A stretch of 27,240 bases of DNA, taken from NCBI GenBank assembly GCA_009731375.1, contig BJOX01000316.1, positions 515,341 through 542,580 on the forward strand. Direction: 5' to 3'. The first letter of the stretch is position 1. Every line of letters starts with the position of its first letter. The DNA is from Paulinella micropora. Its lineage: Eukaryota > Cercozoa > Imbricatea > Euglyphida. Below the pieces are notes generated by a model. That model saw only the letters and a list, made by a program, of their open reading frames with translations. It had not been told where the DNA came from and made no database searches. Positions 1 through 9,112 of this stretch are shown piece after piece. Position numbers and translations under genes: made by a program.

Positions 1-268
1 ATTTCAATGCATCATGCATTGAAATTTCAATGCATTCATTGAAAGCTTTACATCAATTTCAATGCATGCATTGACATTTCAATGCATGATGCATTGAAAT
101 TTCAATGCATGCATTGACATTAATATAAAGTCATTTCAATACATGCATTGAAATTTCAATGCATCCTGCATTGAAATGTCAATGCATGCATTGAAATGAC
201 TGTCTTGCTTTCAATGCATGCATTGAAATTTTAATGCAGGTTGCATTGAAATTGCAATGCATTCATTG
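1..268. repeat. Palindromic ATGCAT repeat cluster
   Basis: The stretch consists of many copies of a perfect 22-base palindrome, ATTTCAATGCA followed by its own reverse complement, plus degenerate half copies. Spacers are short and often contain further half sites. The same family recurs at 655-745, 2,435-2,500 and 4,285-4,940. No coding potential is visible. It lies directly upstream of the first exon of the gene at 323-2,089. Confidence 0.9.
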
Positions 269-322
269 AAATTCTACAAGGTCAAGGTTTATGTATATAC
301 ATTCTTGTGTGTACTTTCGCAG

Positions 323-636
323 TCACTCTCGGTGGGGCAGCAAGGGGCATATTACCTTCGAGATGCTCAAAGAAGCGTACCCGATGTTGGAGGAGGATGC
401 GTGGACCAGGGACGATCCAAGACAAGATTCTTTGGTCATCGTCTGCAACGTGGATCGGCCTGCCGTGTATCGACACGGGCTGCTGCAGTGTGAGGTTTTC
501 CAACGGAAAGCCTTTAAGAGGAAGGTGCCAACCCACGCACCCGCAATCACAAGCGCATCGCAGAAGAAGTTCCACAACGAGTTACTTAGTTGCCTCCTGC
601 TGTGGGCGTGGCCACATGACTACCCGGCCATCAAAA
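323..636 (+). CDS. Exon 1 of unrecognised K/E/S-rich protein gene
   Basis: The frame reads like a real globular protein (HITFEMLKEAYPMLEEDAW, then QDSLVIVCNVDRPAVYRHG, then FHNELLSCLLLWAWPHDYP). A plausible acceptor (ctttcgcag) precedes position 323. The donor GTACAA at 637 leaves one base, which pairs with the two leading bases of the exon at 773. The same frame is open back to an ATG at 291, so the exon may instead begin there as a first exon; upstream is only palindromic repeat. I do not recognise the family. What is seen is the open frame and the phase match; the gene model is inference. Confidence 0.6.
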
Positions 637-772
637 GTACAACTCTCTTGTTTCGAATTCATGCATGCATTGTAATTTGAATGCATCCTGAAAAGTGATT
701 TAAATGCATTGAATGCTGAACAGTGATTTCAATGCATGCATCCACAAGTTGTTCAACATTATTTGTTTGCAG
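637..772 (+). repeat. Intron 1 made largely of ATGCAT palindrome copies
   Basis: The intron starts GTACAA and ends atttgtttgcag. Positions 655-745 hold degenerate copies of the palindromic family found at 1-268, including a near-direct repeat of 'gtgattt..aatgcat'. It shows that the palindromic element also sits inside a transcribed unit. Confidence 0.6.
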
Positions 773-1098
773 CTTGGGAGGGCTGGATGGATTGCATCAA
801 AAACCCCGATTAGTTCGCGTACATCGAAGCGGCAGCCAAGAAGTTTGCAGCGGAACATAATGAAGTGCGACGTCAACATGTTTCTGGTGATCATGTACAC
901 CAGGTTCCAATCCTTGAGCGGCTCGGTTCAAAAATGGCAGAACAGGTTGGAGCAATACAGGCAAGCGGTGGCAAAGGCAAAGCGCAAAAACGCACGGGCT
1001 CGAACAAGGCTGCCAGCAAAGCGAGGACGGGCTCGAACAAGGCTGCAAAAACGAAGGCTGCCAGCAAAGCGAGGACGGTCTCGAACAAGGCTGCCAAC
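773..1098 (+). CDS. Exon 2 of the same gene, with an in-frame TAG
   Basis: The acceptor is tttgcag; the donor is GTATGT at 1099, phase 0. The frame reads WEGWMDCIKNPD, a TAG at 811-813, then FAYIEAAAKKFAAEHNEV and ERLGSKMAEQVGAIQAS, before passing into a basic repeated segment (GSNKAASKARTGSNKAAKTK). Both sides of the stop look like one continuous helical domain, so the TAG breaks an otherwise good exon. It could be a sequencing error, a recent pseudogenisation, a hidden small intron or a reassigned codon. The KAA/GSNKA repeats are internal duplications of about 30 and 54 bases. Family unknown. Confidence 0.6.
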
Positions 1099-1131
1099 GT
1101 ATGTATGTATGTATGTACGTACGTATGCATG

Positions 1132-1162
<31 letters not shown>

Positions 1163-1163
1163 G
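1099..1163 (+). repeat. 65-base intron composed almost wholly of (GTAT)n
   Basis: The interval begins GTATGTATGT and ends GTATGTAAG, with only a few substitutions (GTAC, GCAT) between. Removing it joins ...SNKAAN to EASAKKAGRK in phase 0, keeping the same Lys/Ala-rich character on both sides. Left in, it adds a run of MYVC residues and changes the frame (65 is not a multiple of 3). The microsatellite itself supplies the donor, and one altered unit supplies the AG acceptor. Confidence 0.75.
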
Positions 1164-1700
1164 GAGGCTTCAGCGAAGAAGGCTGGGAGAAAGCAGCAGC
1201 CCCCAGCGAAGAAGGATGCTAGCACGGGGGAGGAGGAGGAGGAGGAGAAGGAGAGGGAGAAGGAGAAGGAGAAGAAGAAGAAGAAGAAGGAGCAGCAGCA
1301 GAAGAAGAAGGAGCAGCAGAAGAAGAAGGAGAAGGAGGAGGAGGGGGAGGAGGAGGGGGAGGAGGAGGAGGAGGAGGAGGAGGAGGAGGAGAATAAGAAG
1401 AAGAAGAAGCCGCGGACCATACCGAAGGCTGTCAGCAAGGAGGAGGAGAAGGGTAAGAAGAAGAAGAAGAAGACGCCAAGCAGGACCGTAGCCACCACCA
1501 AAGCTTCTGCGTCGTCGTCGTCGTCATCGTCCAGCTCGACTGTGGATACTTCCGAATCGGCTGTGCTAGCGTCCAGCGCGACTGCATCTACGTCTCCGGC
1601 ATTGTCAAGCCCGGGGCAGCCTGCCGCGCTTCAGGCCGCTCAGCCCAGCACGTCTGCGTCGTCGTCAACATCAGCTGCTCCCAACATCGAATCCAACCAG
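1164..1700 (+). CDS. Exon 3: Lys/Glu-rich then Ser/Ala-rich low-complexity exon
   Basis: This is a 537-base exon, 179 codons, phase 0 at both ends; the donor is CAG/GTACTC at 1701. It opens with EASAKKAGRKQQPPAKKDAST, then a long charged tract of alternating Glu and Lys runs (about 1,227-1,480) likely to form a single helix or coiled coil. It ends with a Ser/Ala/Thr-rich disordered tail (SSSSSSSSSTVDTSESAVLA and similar). The Glu/Lys tract is itself a GAG/AAG triplet microsatellite at DNA level. Such composition is common in nuclear, chromatin-associated proteins, but no specific role can be given. Confidence 0.65.
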
Positions 1701-1777
1701 GTACTCTGTGTTTATGATGTACCCCTATCTCCTTACCTCTGTTCATAGTATATCTCCCTTGTGTTCGTTATATACAG

Positions 1778-2089
1778 GCGATAAGAGGGGCTGTGGTGAA
1801 GATAGCGAAGTTGTGGGAAAAACAGCATCCAGTCCAGGCAGGAAAGAGACTGCGACTGCAGACTGGATATAACAGTGGTTTCTTGTCCCTCGTCGATGCG
1901 GGCGAGGCAGGATTATGTGCTGTGGTAGTGCCTAAACACGAGAGTCAGATGGGGAGGCTGTGGGTGGACAAGCCACACCCACCCATCATGGGTTATGGTG
2001 GTCGGCAGGTTGTAGATGAGGATAAGACTCGGGCCGAACGCTCGATGTTTCGGGAGGAGCACAGAGATGCCCAGGATGACGGGGAGTAG
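1778..2089 (+). CDS. Exon 4, C-terminal exon of the same gene
   Basis: The acceptor is ttatatacag after a 77-base intron. The frame is phase 0 and matches exon 3. It reads AIRGAVVKIAKLWEKQHPVQ, then LRLQTGYNSGFLSLVDAGEAG and MGRLWVDKPHPPIMGYGGRQ, ending in an acidic/basic tail and a stop at 2,087-2,089. The mixed hydrophobic/charged composition argues for true coding sequence. Together the four exons give about 490 residues (not counting the TAG). No family recognised. Confidence 0.65.
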   Translation, partial: AIRGAVVKIAKLWEKQHPVQAGKRLRLQTGYNSGFLSLVDAGEAGLCAVVVPKHESQMGRLWVDKPHPPIMGYGGRQVVDEDKTRAERSMFREEHRDAQDDGE

Positions 2090-2434
2090 AAGGTGCTCCA
2101 GGAGCAAGGATAGTTTTCACTGATGAAGTAAGAAGCAGAGTACTGAAGGCGCGGTCGGAAGGCTTATGGGCACTGCATAAGAGGCTGGTGCTAGAGGGGG
2201 GGGGGGGGTTTGCGCAGCATAGCTCTCAGCCAAACTGTGTCGCGATTGAAAGTAGGGGAGTGGTTGTTCTTTGTTCTTTGTTGCCGATTTTTTGGGGCAA
2301 TGTATTGCTATTCACTATGGCAAGAGGTGTGTGGCTTGGCTGCGTGTAAAATGAGCTGGATGACANNNNNNNNNNTTGGCTGCGTGAAAAATGTGATAAA
2401 CAGCTGAATGACATGGCGTGGAACACCGTCACCC
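2090..2434. other. 3' flank with an assembly gap flanked by a duplicated segment
   Basis: No convincing gene. A G-run of 13 lies near 2,197. The 10-N gap at 2,366-2,375 has nearly the same sequence on both sides (ttggctgcgtg.aaaatg and agctg.atgaca), so the gap may be a collapsed or false duplication. Probable 3' UTR or downstream flank of the preceding gene. Confidence 0.5.
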
Positions 2435-2502
2435 CATGAGGATGCATTGAAATTTCAATGCTCGCTGCAGGGAAATTTCAATTCAAGCATTGAAATTCGA
2501 GG
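2435..2502. repeat. Palindromic ATGCAT repeat, short cluster
   Basis: Two or three degenerate copies of the palindromic family (gcattgaaatttcaatgc and ttcaattcaagcattgaaatt). This forms the left border of the unique island at 2,500-4,280; the right border is the array at 4,285-4,940. Confidence 0.7.
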
Positions 2503-2629
2503 GAATGAGAGTCTCCTCGCGAAACGATGCTCGTCGGCAATGTGACGCGCGCATCATCATATTGATTCAGATGCGCGTGTCACATTGCTGCCGTGACACA
2601 AATATCAAAGGCGGGTCGACATATCTGGA

Positions 2630-2649
2630 GAGAGCCCAACTTTACTACC

Positions 2650-2694
<45 letters not shown>

Positions 2695-2836
2695 TGTTCT
2701 GTCTCTGTGACTAGGCGAAGCGAGCAGTCATGAGAACGCTGCCGCGATGGACTTGCAATAAAAGTGCTTGTCGACAGGCGAACAGCTTTACGCTGTTGAA
2801 TCGTCATTCCTGTGGCACAGAGAGCCCAACTTTACT
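2630..2836. repeat. Direct repeat AGAGAGCCCAACTTTACTAC around a (GA)n tract
   Basis: The 20-mer occurs near 2,630-2,649 and again near 2,817-2,836. The first copy runs straight into a (GA)n array (2,652-2,692); the second runs into open coding-like sequence. An AATAAA at about 2,757-2,763 lies between. The layout could be a partial duplication of a gene 5' region, or the remains of a terminal repeat of a mobile element; neither can be settled here. Confidence 0.5.
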
Positions 2837-2837
2837 A

Positions 2838-3534
2838 CTCTGTCCTAACCCTAATAACTGGAAAACGAAAGAAGTTGCAGCTATGATAAAAGCTTTTAGG
2901 CATAGTATAGATAAGATTCAAGTTTCCCCGCGAGGCGTGGAGGGAACTTTGACTCTCCAGGGGGTGCTGGCTGTATTGGACAGTGTGCCACTTGCTGATA
3001 GAAAGAAGAGCATGTTTTTGGACATAGAACTAAGTTATAGGTTGTGGTCGAGGGCATGTTTTAGTAGCAGCCATGGTGTTTGGGTTTGCAAAAGTGGCGG
3101 GACTAGAGCAAAGCGATTTTAGAGAACAGTGGTCTTTATGGATCGGAAATGCACGCGAACTAAGGGATGCTAGTCAGTATCGGGACTTGTGGACACAATC
3201 AGATCCTCAAATTTTATGGAACACGCAAGTGCAGGACCTTGCCGGGCTGAAACGGTATTTCCAATATTATCGTTGGCACGGATTGGTCACCATTTACTTG
3301 TTCTGGACAGGGTGGACAGCTAGCGAGAAAGTCGTTGTTCTAGAATACATTCGCAATAATACCCAAGTCAGGAATGTTTGCATTGCAGATGAGTGTAGGC
3401 GCTCTCAGGGACATAGGAGGACTTTTGACTTCATGAGCAGAGCGGGTTTTATTATGTACGGACATAGACCAGGGCTTTCCATATCTTGCACCTCCGGGTC
3501 AGAAAGATTAGTGTTAGTTTGTTGGCAGCGATAG
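2838..3534 (+). pseudogene. Disrupted methyltransferase-like coding region (DOT1-like pattern)
   Basis: Two overlapping open frames continue one another. The first (from about 2,838 to 3,122) reads KEVAAMIKAFRHSIDKIQVS, then LQGVLAVLDSVPLADRKKS and MFLDIELSYR. The second (3,073-3,534) reads VFGFAKVAGLEQSDFREQW, then HGLVTIYLFWTGWTASEKVV and a C-terminal FDFMSRAGFIMYGHRPGLS. The order FLDI...GLEQSDFR resembles motif I and the acidic motif II of Rossmann-fold SAM methyltransferases of DOT1-like type, but the glycine-rich loop after FLDI is not preserved. That and the frame change near 3,070-3,120 suggest a decayed copy; an unrecognised short intron would be an alternative. The assignment is from pattern memory, unverified. 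Confidence 0.45.
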
Positions 3535-3604
3535 TTGCTATCCTTGCCATAATCCATGTTGCTGAATTATTTGCTGTCTTAGTAGTGTCACCTCATCAAT
3601 GCAG

Positions 3605-3682
3605 TTACTGACGTGCACCCCCCGCTGGAACTGCACATCATGGATGACGGCAAGTTCACGAGCACGGTTACTGGTGCACCAG
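3605..3682 (+). CDS. Exon of unrecognised basic-tailed protein
   Basis: A 78-base exon between acceptor catcaatgcag and a strong donor CAG/GTGAGT at 3,683. It reads TDVHPPLELHIMDDGKFTST followed by VTGAP. It ends with one base left over, which matches the two leading bases of the exon at 3,847. It may be a downstream exon of the methyltransferase-like region 70 bases upstream, or of a separate gene. Confidence 0.6.
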
Positions 3683-3846
3683 GTGAGTTTATTGGAGAGA
3701 ACGAGCTTGTGGTAGGGGTTAAACAGTTAGGCAGCTGGCCGGGGGGAAACCGTAACTCGCTGAAGGGTAGAGAGCCCAGGACAGAGACAAGCAGAGAGTT
3801 AGGGATAGTCAGTAGGTTAGTTTATTCAGAAACAACAGATTTTCAG

Positions 3847-4166
3847 AAGTTGCACCGCCATCAAGGGAGTATGTAGATGACTTCATCAGGTGCGCAAGGA
3901 GGCCAGCGCAAAGTACTAAAGGAAAAGGTCAAGCAAGAGTGGAAGCAAAAGGGGCAGCAAAAAGTCAAGCACATAACATAGTTAGTAAAGAGCAAAGTAA
4001 GAAAAAAAAGGAAAGAGAAAAGTGGTATTATGAAGAGATACCACAAGGAAAGCCAGAAGAAAGACTTGGAAAACGAAGTAGAAGGCCTAGCGAGAAGGTG
4101 ATGGATTGGGATAGTGATTGGAAATCAAATGCAACACCAAAACTACAAAACAAGAATAAGAAATAA
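3847..4166 (+). CDS. Terminal exon, Lys/Arg-rich C-terminus
   Basis: The acceptor is acagattttcag. Read in the phase set by the exon ending at 3,682, the frame gives EVAPPSREYVDDFIRCARRP, then a basic, Gln/Ala/Lys-rich segment (KGKGQARVEAKGAAKSQAHN), a KKKKEREKWYYEEIPQGKPE stretch, RSRRPSEKVMDWDSDW, and a stop at 4,164-4,166. The clusters of Lys/Arg could be nuclear-localisation signals. The phase match across a 164-base intron is good evidence that it is real. Function unknown. Confidence 0.6.
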
Positions 4167-4284
4167 TAATAAAAAAAGCAAATGATGGCCTTTCAAAAAT
4201 CAGAATGGTAACATTAAAAAAATCTGTATGCTAGTGATGAAGCAATTTACTTTGAATTCTGCCGGCAGTATGCCGGCATTAATG

Positions 4285-4940
4285 TGTTAATTCGATGCAT
4301 GCATTGAAATTTCAATGCATTTGCATTGAAATCTCAATGCACTCATTGGACACGTGCATTGATATTTCACTGCATGCATAAATAATTCAATGCATGCAAT
4401 GAAATCTCAATACATGATTCATTGAAATTTCAATGCATGCATTGAGGTTTCAATGCATGATGCATTGACATTTCAATGCATGCATTGAAATGTTTTCAAT
4501 GCATGTCGCCGATGAAATTTCAATGCATGATACATTGAACGTTCAATGCATGCATTGAATTGTTTTCAATGCATGCGTTGAAATTTCAATGCATGGTGCA
4601 TTTAACTTTCAATGCATGCATTGAATCTTTTTCAATGTATGCATTGAAATTTTTTTCAATGCATGCATTGAAATCGTTGACTCCGGACTCCGGTATTTTT
4701 ATTAAACCCCCAGCGTGTTGACTAGGCTGAGTTTCAATGCATGAATTGCCAACAACGATGCATGCATTGAAATTTCAATGTATGCATTCAAAAAATCTGA
4801 TGCATGCATTGAAAAATTTTATATCATGGTTTCAATGCATGCACTGAAAGTTAATGCATGCATTGAAAAAATCTTCAATGCATGCATTGAAAAAAGTTCA
4901 ATGCATGCATTGAAAATTTTTCAATGCATGCATTGAACCT
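4285..4940. repeat. Large array of the ATGCAT palindrome
   Basis: About 650 bases of tightly packed copies of TTCAATGCATGCATTGAA with varied spacers (runs of T or A, or other half sites). Many copies are perfect palindromes. A non-repeat patch (about 4,678-4,730) contains a local gactccgga/ccgg motif. No coding potential. Confidence 0.9.
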
Positions 4941-7239
4941 ATCCGGGATCATAGTGGACACATGACAGTCTAGCTATAGACATGTACACTTGGTCCTGCC
5001 AACGACCAGATTTGTTCAATGCTTTAAAAAAACAAGGAGCATGCTGGAAAACATGCTTCTTTTTTTTGGTGTTAGTAGGATTAAAACGGTTCCATGATAT
5101 TTTTTTTTTGCAATCAAAAATAGACAATTGACCTAGTTTGTTCAGTCATTGAAAAAAAAAAACGTTAGCCTAAACTACTTTTAGCGCTTTGATTACACTG
5201 ATTGTCGACTCACAAGCATTCATGTCATGGAATATGGCATATTTTAATTTTTCAAAAAACCATTTGAACTTGATTTTACAGATTTTTTTTTAGGTGACGT
5301 TGTTAAAACTGAGTTATTTTCCCAAATATGACATATTTATGTTTTTCACAAAAGTTTTTTTTATTTGTTTTTTTTTTAGAAATATAAATTTTCTAATCAA
5401 TAGTACCTGTCTGTGTTGAGAACACACATAGTTGAGGGTGCAAAAATCACTTTAGTGACCTAAAAACATTTTAGTAAGAAACAAAAATCTACATTTGAAC
5501 AGAATCAACGACACGATGTGAGATTCATTACCTACTTTTCACACAATGTAGAACAAAAATTCCTTGAAGCTTTAGAGCAACAGCTTCGTGATGGAGCTTC
5601 TGGTTCAATTTTGTGTGTCAAGTGATTCCTAGTTGATGCATCCTACATGAATTGATGTGCAAGCAGAAAATTTTAAATTGTGACAAAGTTTTGCCAAACA
5701 TGCAGACATTGGTGTGACAGAGTTTCACAAAATTCGTCGCAGGCTGCTGTGTCTCAATCATGTTAAATTTTTTCACTTGTTTGAAACATTTATTTTTCTG
5801 TTTGATCAACTTCTCTGCTACTAGTAACATTTTCTCACACGTTGATGTGAGATGCTTCACTGATTTCATGAAGCACCTTTGTTGAATTGTAATAAAAAAA
5901 TGATATATTTTTTAGTGTTGTGTCATTTGCAACGAACAAACCTGTAATAAGTTGTGTTGATTACCTACAAAGAAATTAAGTTTTACAAAAACAGTCTGAC
6001 AAAACATGATGAAAAAAAGAAATGTAAAATTTTTATGCATATTTCTCAGCTTTGGTTGGAAAATGGCCGGCGCGCACGGTTCACTTGCAGGACCGGATGG
6101 GTAACATTGATGAATCTCAACCAGAAAATTGTGGTGGTGATCTTTCAATAGTTCTGAAAATATGACATTTTTTAACAAAGCATGATTGAGTCATTTCTCA
6201 GCATTAAAGGATTGATATTTCACCCTCCAAAGGGGGTAAATGAAGCCGTACGTCAATGTGAGCGCTTTTGCATCGGTACTTTGTTTGTGAGAACGTCCTA
6301 AATCTGTTTTGGGACGTTGTAAAACTAATGAACTCATTTTTTTTTCAACACTCAGTTAGATCAAGAACTTAAGTTAATGTCTGGAAATGAAATTTGAAGG
6401 TCCATGATCAGTTTAACTAGTTTAAAAACATTAAAATGAAGAATATGTTGACCTAGAGATGAATGATCTTGTCATGAATTGCATTTTGTTTGCTTTTTTG
6501 TTGTGTGATTCACTTTAAATCTGTCTTTCTTTTGGTTTTTTAAAAGTTAAAGTCATGTGTGGTTGTGTCTGAAATATTTAGCATGTGATGTGTAATTTCA
6601 ATTGTAAAAACGCTACTTTGTTTTTGACTTTTCATGTTAATTGTTGCAGCTGAATGAATGCTTGATCGTGAAAATTAACATGAAGAAGACAAGCAAACTA
6701 AAAAAAAAAAATTCAAATATGGCATATTTCTTCTTTTTTTTTTTAAACAGCATCAATGTTCGGTTGAGTCTTGTAGACCAAAAAAATATGACATATTTTC
6801 ATTTCATGCAACTGACACAGAAAATGTGAGTCTGGGAATTCGAATCTTACATTCTTTTTCCATCACATGCTTCGTCTGTGTCTTTGTAGTTCCTGAAGAA
6901 AACCTTGCTTCTTTGATTTAAAGACACACCATTTAATTTTGTTCGTCTCGAAAGCAGCAAGATGTTAAAAACAAACAGAAAGATGAATCTAAAGAAGAAT
7001 GGAAGCTGGAAGCGACCCTAGAAAAGTAACGCTTTGTAGGAAGAAGAAAAATGAAGACAACGTCAATCCCTGCAAAGCGTGCATCGTTCAGTCATGCATG
7101 AAATGAGAACAGTGCACGACGTGTCAGAATTGAAACTGCCTTCTCACAAAGGGTCGTGTGCCAGCAGCTCATTCAATGATGGAATTACACTGACCTTGCG
7201 TTTTGATTTTAGTGTTCACTAACTAGGATGACTACGTTA

Positions 7240-7733
7240 AACAGGATGATGGCTTGTTTGCGGAGGGTTCCTTCTGCTCCCCAGGTTGCCACAACGGTTG
7301 GCATGACCTGATGAGAGTAGCCGTCCCTGCTCTTCCCGCTTTTACTAGTTCTACCCAGTAATGCACTTGGATGCGGGCACTGTTTTCGAAATATGTCATA
7401 TTTTTCGAAAGTACTTTTTTCATTAAATTGAGCTTTTTGTTTCATTGTTTTAATTTTTCCTGAACGTTTTCGTGCCTCCGAACCGGTTCAAGACTTTCCT
7501 TCTCGCTAGTCTCGTTTCCACCGGTACTTGTAGTGTGTTTGAAGACATCAGTTCCGGAAAATATGCCATAAAAATCACAGGCTTGAGCCAAAATTGCAAG
7601 GCTGCCCTGTTCTTCGATGGCTGAAACTGCTTTCATGACGTTTTTTTCACACTTACCCCGGTTAAAACAGAAAATTTCAATACATAACAGATATATTTTT
7701 TCCCTGAATTGCCGTACGTTGGCAGGTCCAAGA
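7240..7733 (-). repeat. Left arm of a long inverted repeat, with an open minus-strand frame
   Basis: The reverse complement of this arm closely matches 7,977-8,490: shared stretches include ttccggaa.atatg.cata, catgaaagcagtttcat, ttaaaacaatgaaa and gttggcaggtccaag. Minus-strand frames in the arm stay open and read GSLAILAQACDFYGIFSGT and FNEKSTFEKYDIFRKQC. It may be a relic of coding sequence carried by a foldback-type element. No family recognised. Confidence 0.65.
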
Positions 7734-7976
7734 GACAGTTTCAACTCGTGCTGGAAAAAATTAAAAACCTGACAACAAACAACGACTTGAAAGAAGAACT
7801 AGAAGAAATGAAGGGACGAAAAGAATGACAGGATTGTTTGTGCAGGAACTCGTGGGTCAAGATTGAAGAAGGGTAGCTTTGAACTAGTTGAACCGGTCAA
7901 GTTGTAAAAGCCAACCGGTTATACTAGTTATATATACTAGTTATAATTAGGTGCTGGGCTAATTGATAGAATTGAA

Positions 7977-8490
7977 CTTGGACCTGCCAACGAAAAAGTA
8001 CGGCATACGCAATTTAGGGGTTAAAAATGTCTGTAATGTAGTAAATTTTTCTGTTTTAATAGTAAACGTGAAAAAAACGTCATGAAAGCAGTTTCATGAT
8101 CAGGTATCGAAAAACAGTGCAGCCTTGCAATTTTGGCTCAAGCAGGTACCCGGTGATTTTTATGACATATTTTCCGGAACTGATGTCATCAAGCACACTA
8201 CAAGTAGCGGTGGAAACGAAAAGGAAAGTCTTGAACAGGTCCGGAGGAACGAAAGCGTTCATGATCAGGCAAAATTAAAACAATGAAAAAAAAGGATCAA
8301 TTCAATGAAAAAAGTACTTTCAAAAAATATGACATATTTCAAAAACAGTGCCTGAATCGAATCCAATTGCATTACTGGGTAGCAGCGGGAAGAGCGGGGG
8401 CGGCATTGATCCATCATGTCATGCCAACCGTCGTGGAATTCTTTGGATCAGAAGGAACCCTCCGCGGACAAGCCATCCTCCTTATTGTTT
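7977..8490 (+). repeat. Right arm of the long inverted repeat
   Basis: Inverted and diverged copy of 7,240-7,733, separated from it by about 245 bases. Its plus-strand frame reads FNEKSTFKKYDIFQKQC and HHVMPTVVEFFGSEGTLRGQ, parallel to the minus-strand frame of the left arm, but it is broken by stops in the first half. The left arm keeps the longer open frame. Confidence 0.65.
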
Positions 8491-8801
8491 TTGTTTTGAT
8501 TAGCATATATTTTGTCTTTGTTTACTCTCTTTTCTATTTTGACTCATTTTATTACTGAGTTTACCACAAGTTCAACACACTAATAATTAAAAATTAATAT
8601 TCTAATTTGAAAAAAAAAAAAGATAGCAAGTATTTTAAATAATTAAAACTAGTACTAAACAGTGGACGGTTTGCATATCAAAAAAAGAAAAAATTAAAAT
8701 ATTACTAGTATTAATATAGTTTATCAGACTGAGCACTTTAACGACCGGCCAAAATCACTACAGTAGATTTTTCACTGTTTTTGACCGGCCCGTTACAATA
8801 G

Positions 8802-9112
8802 ATTCTCGGGAGTCCTCTGCATCGTGACGACGTGCGGGAGTTTGCCAATGCCATTTGCCAGAAAAGCAACAGCACGGTTCACAAAGGGCCATGGTTGACC
8901 GGCGCCAAGATGGGAAAGATGAGTATGATCAATGCGGCGATTTCACCTGCGGCGTAGAGGAAGGCGATTGCGACAGCAAAGAAAAAACAGGCGCAGGCAA
9001 ACTTCCAAGCAAAGAGCACGAGGAGACATATGAGGAAAGGATGAAACATGCGAAGGCTCAAATAGTAGAAGATCGATATATCGCAGGTAAGAAGCTGGTC
9101 ATATTAATATAA
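8802..9112 (+). pseudogene. Coding relic with two overlapping plausible frames
   Basis: In one frame, following ttacaatag, the sequence reads SPLHRDDVREFANAICQKSN, then GPWLTGAKMGKMSMINAAIS, a TAG at 8,955-8,957, and a Lys/Ala-rich continuation to a TGA at 9,042. A second frame (8,855-9,112) reads MVDRRQDGKDEYDQCGDFTC and then an acidic segment, EEGDCDSKEKTGAGKLPSKE. The first frame looks more like an ordinary domain, the second stays open longer. A frameshifted gene or retroelement fragment would fit. No family recognised. Confidence 0.4.

Larger units (their letters stand above)
4941..8800. other. AT-rich non-coding region
   Basis: About 3.9 kb with low GC, many A- and T-runs, and no open frame that looks like protein except within the inverted-repeat arms listed separately. 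It contains a recurrent near-palindrome AAATATGRCATATTT (for example near 5,233, 5,322, 6,717, 6,786, 7,388, 8,160 and 8,326). The composition differs sharply from the flanking GC-richer exons. Confidence 0.7.

Noticed and set aside
2630-2836. LTR of a retrotransposon
   Set aside because: Only a 20-base direct repeat, no primer-binding site or polypurine tract recognised, and no gag-pol motifs inside.
2840-2855. Telomere-like CCTAACCCTAA
   Set aside because: Under two units, inside an open frame; not a telomere.
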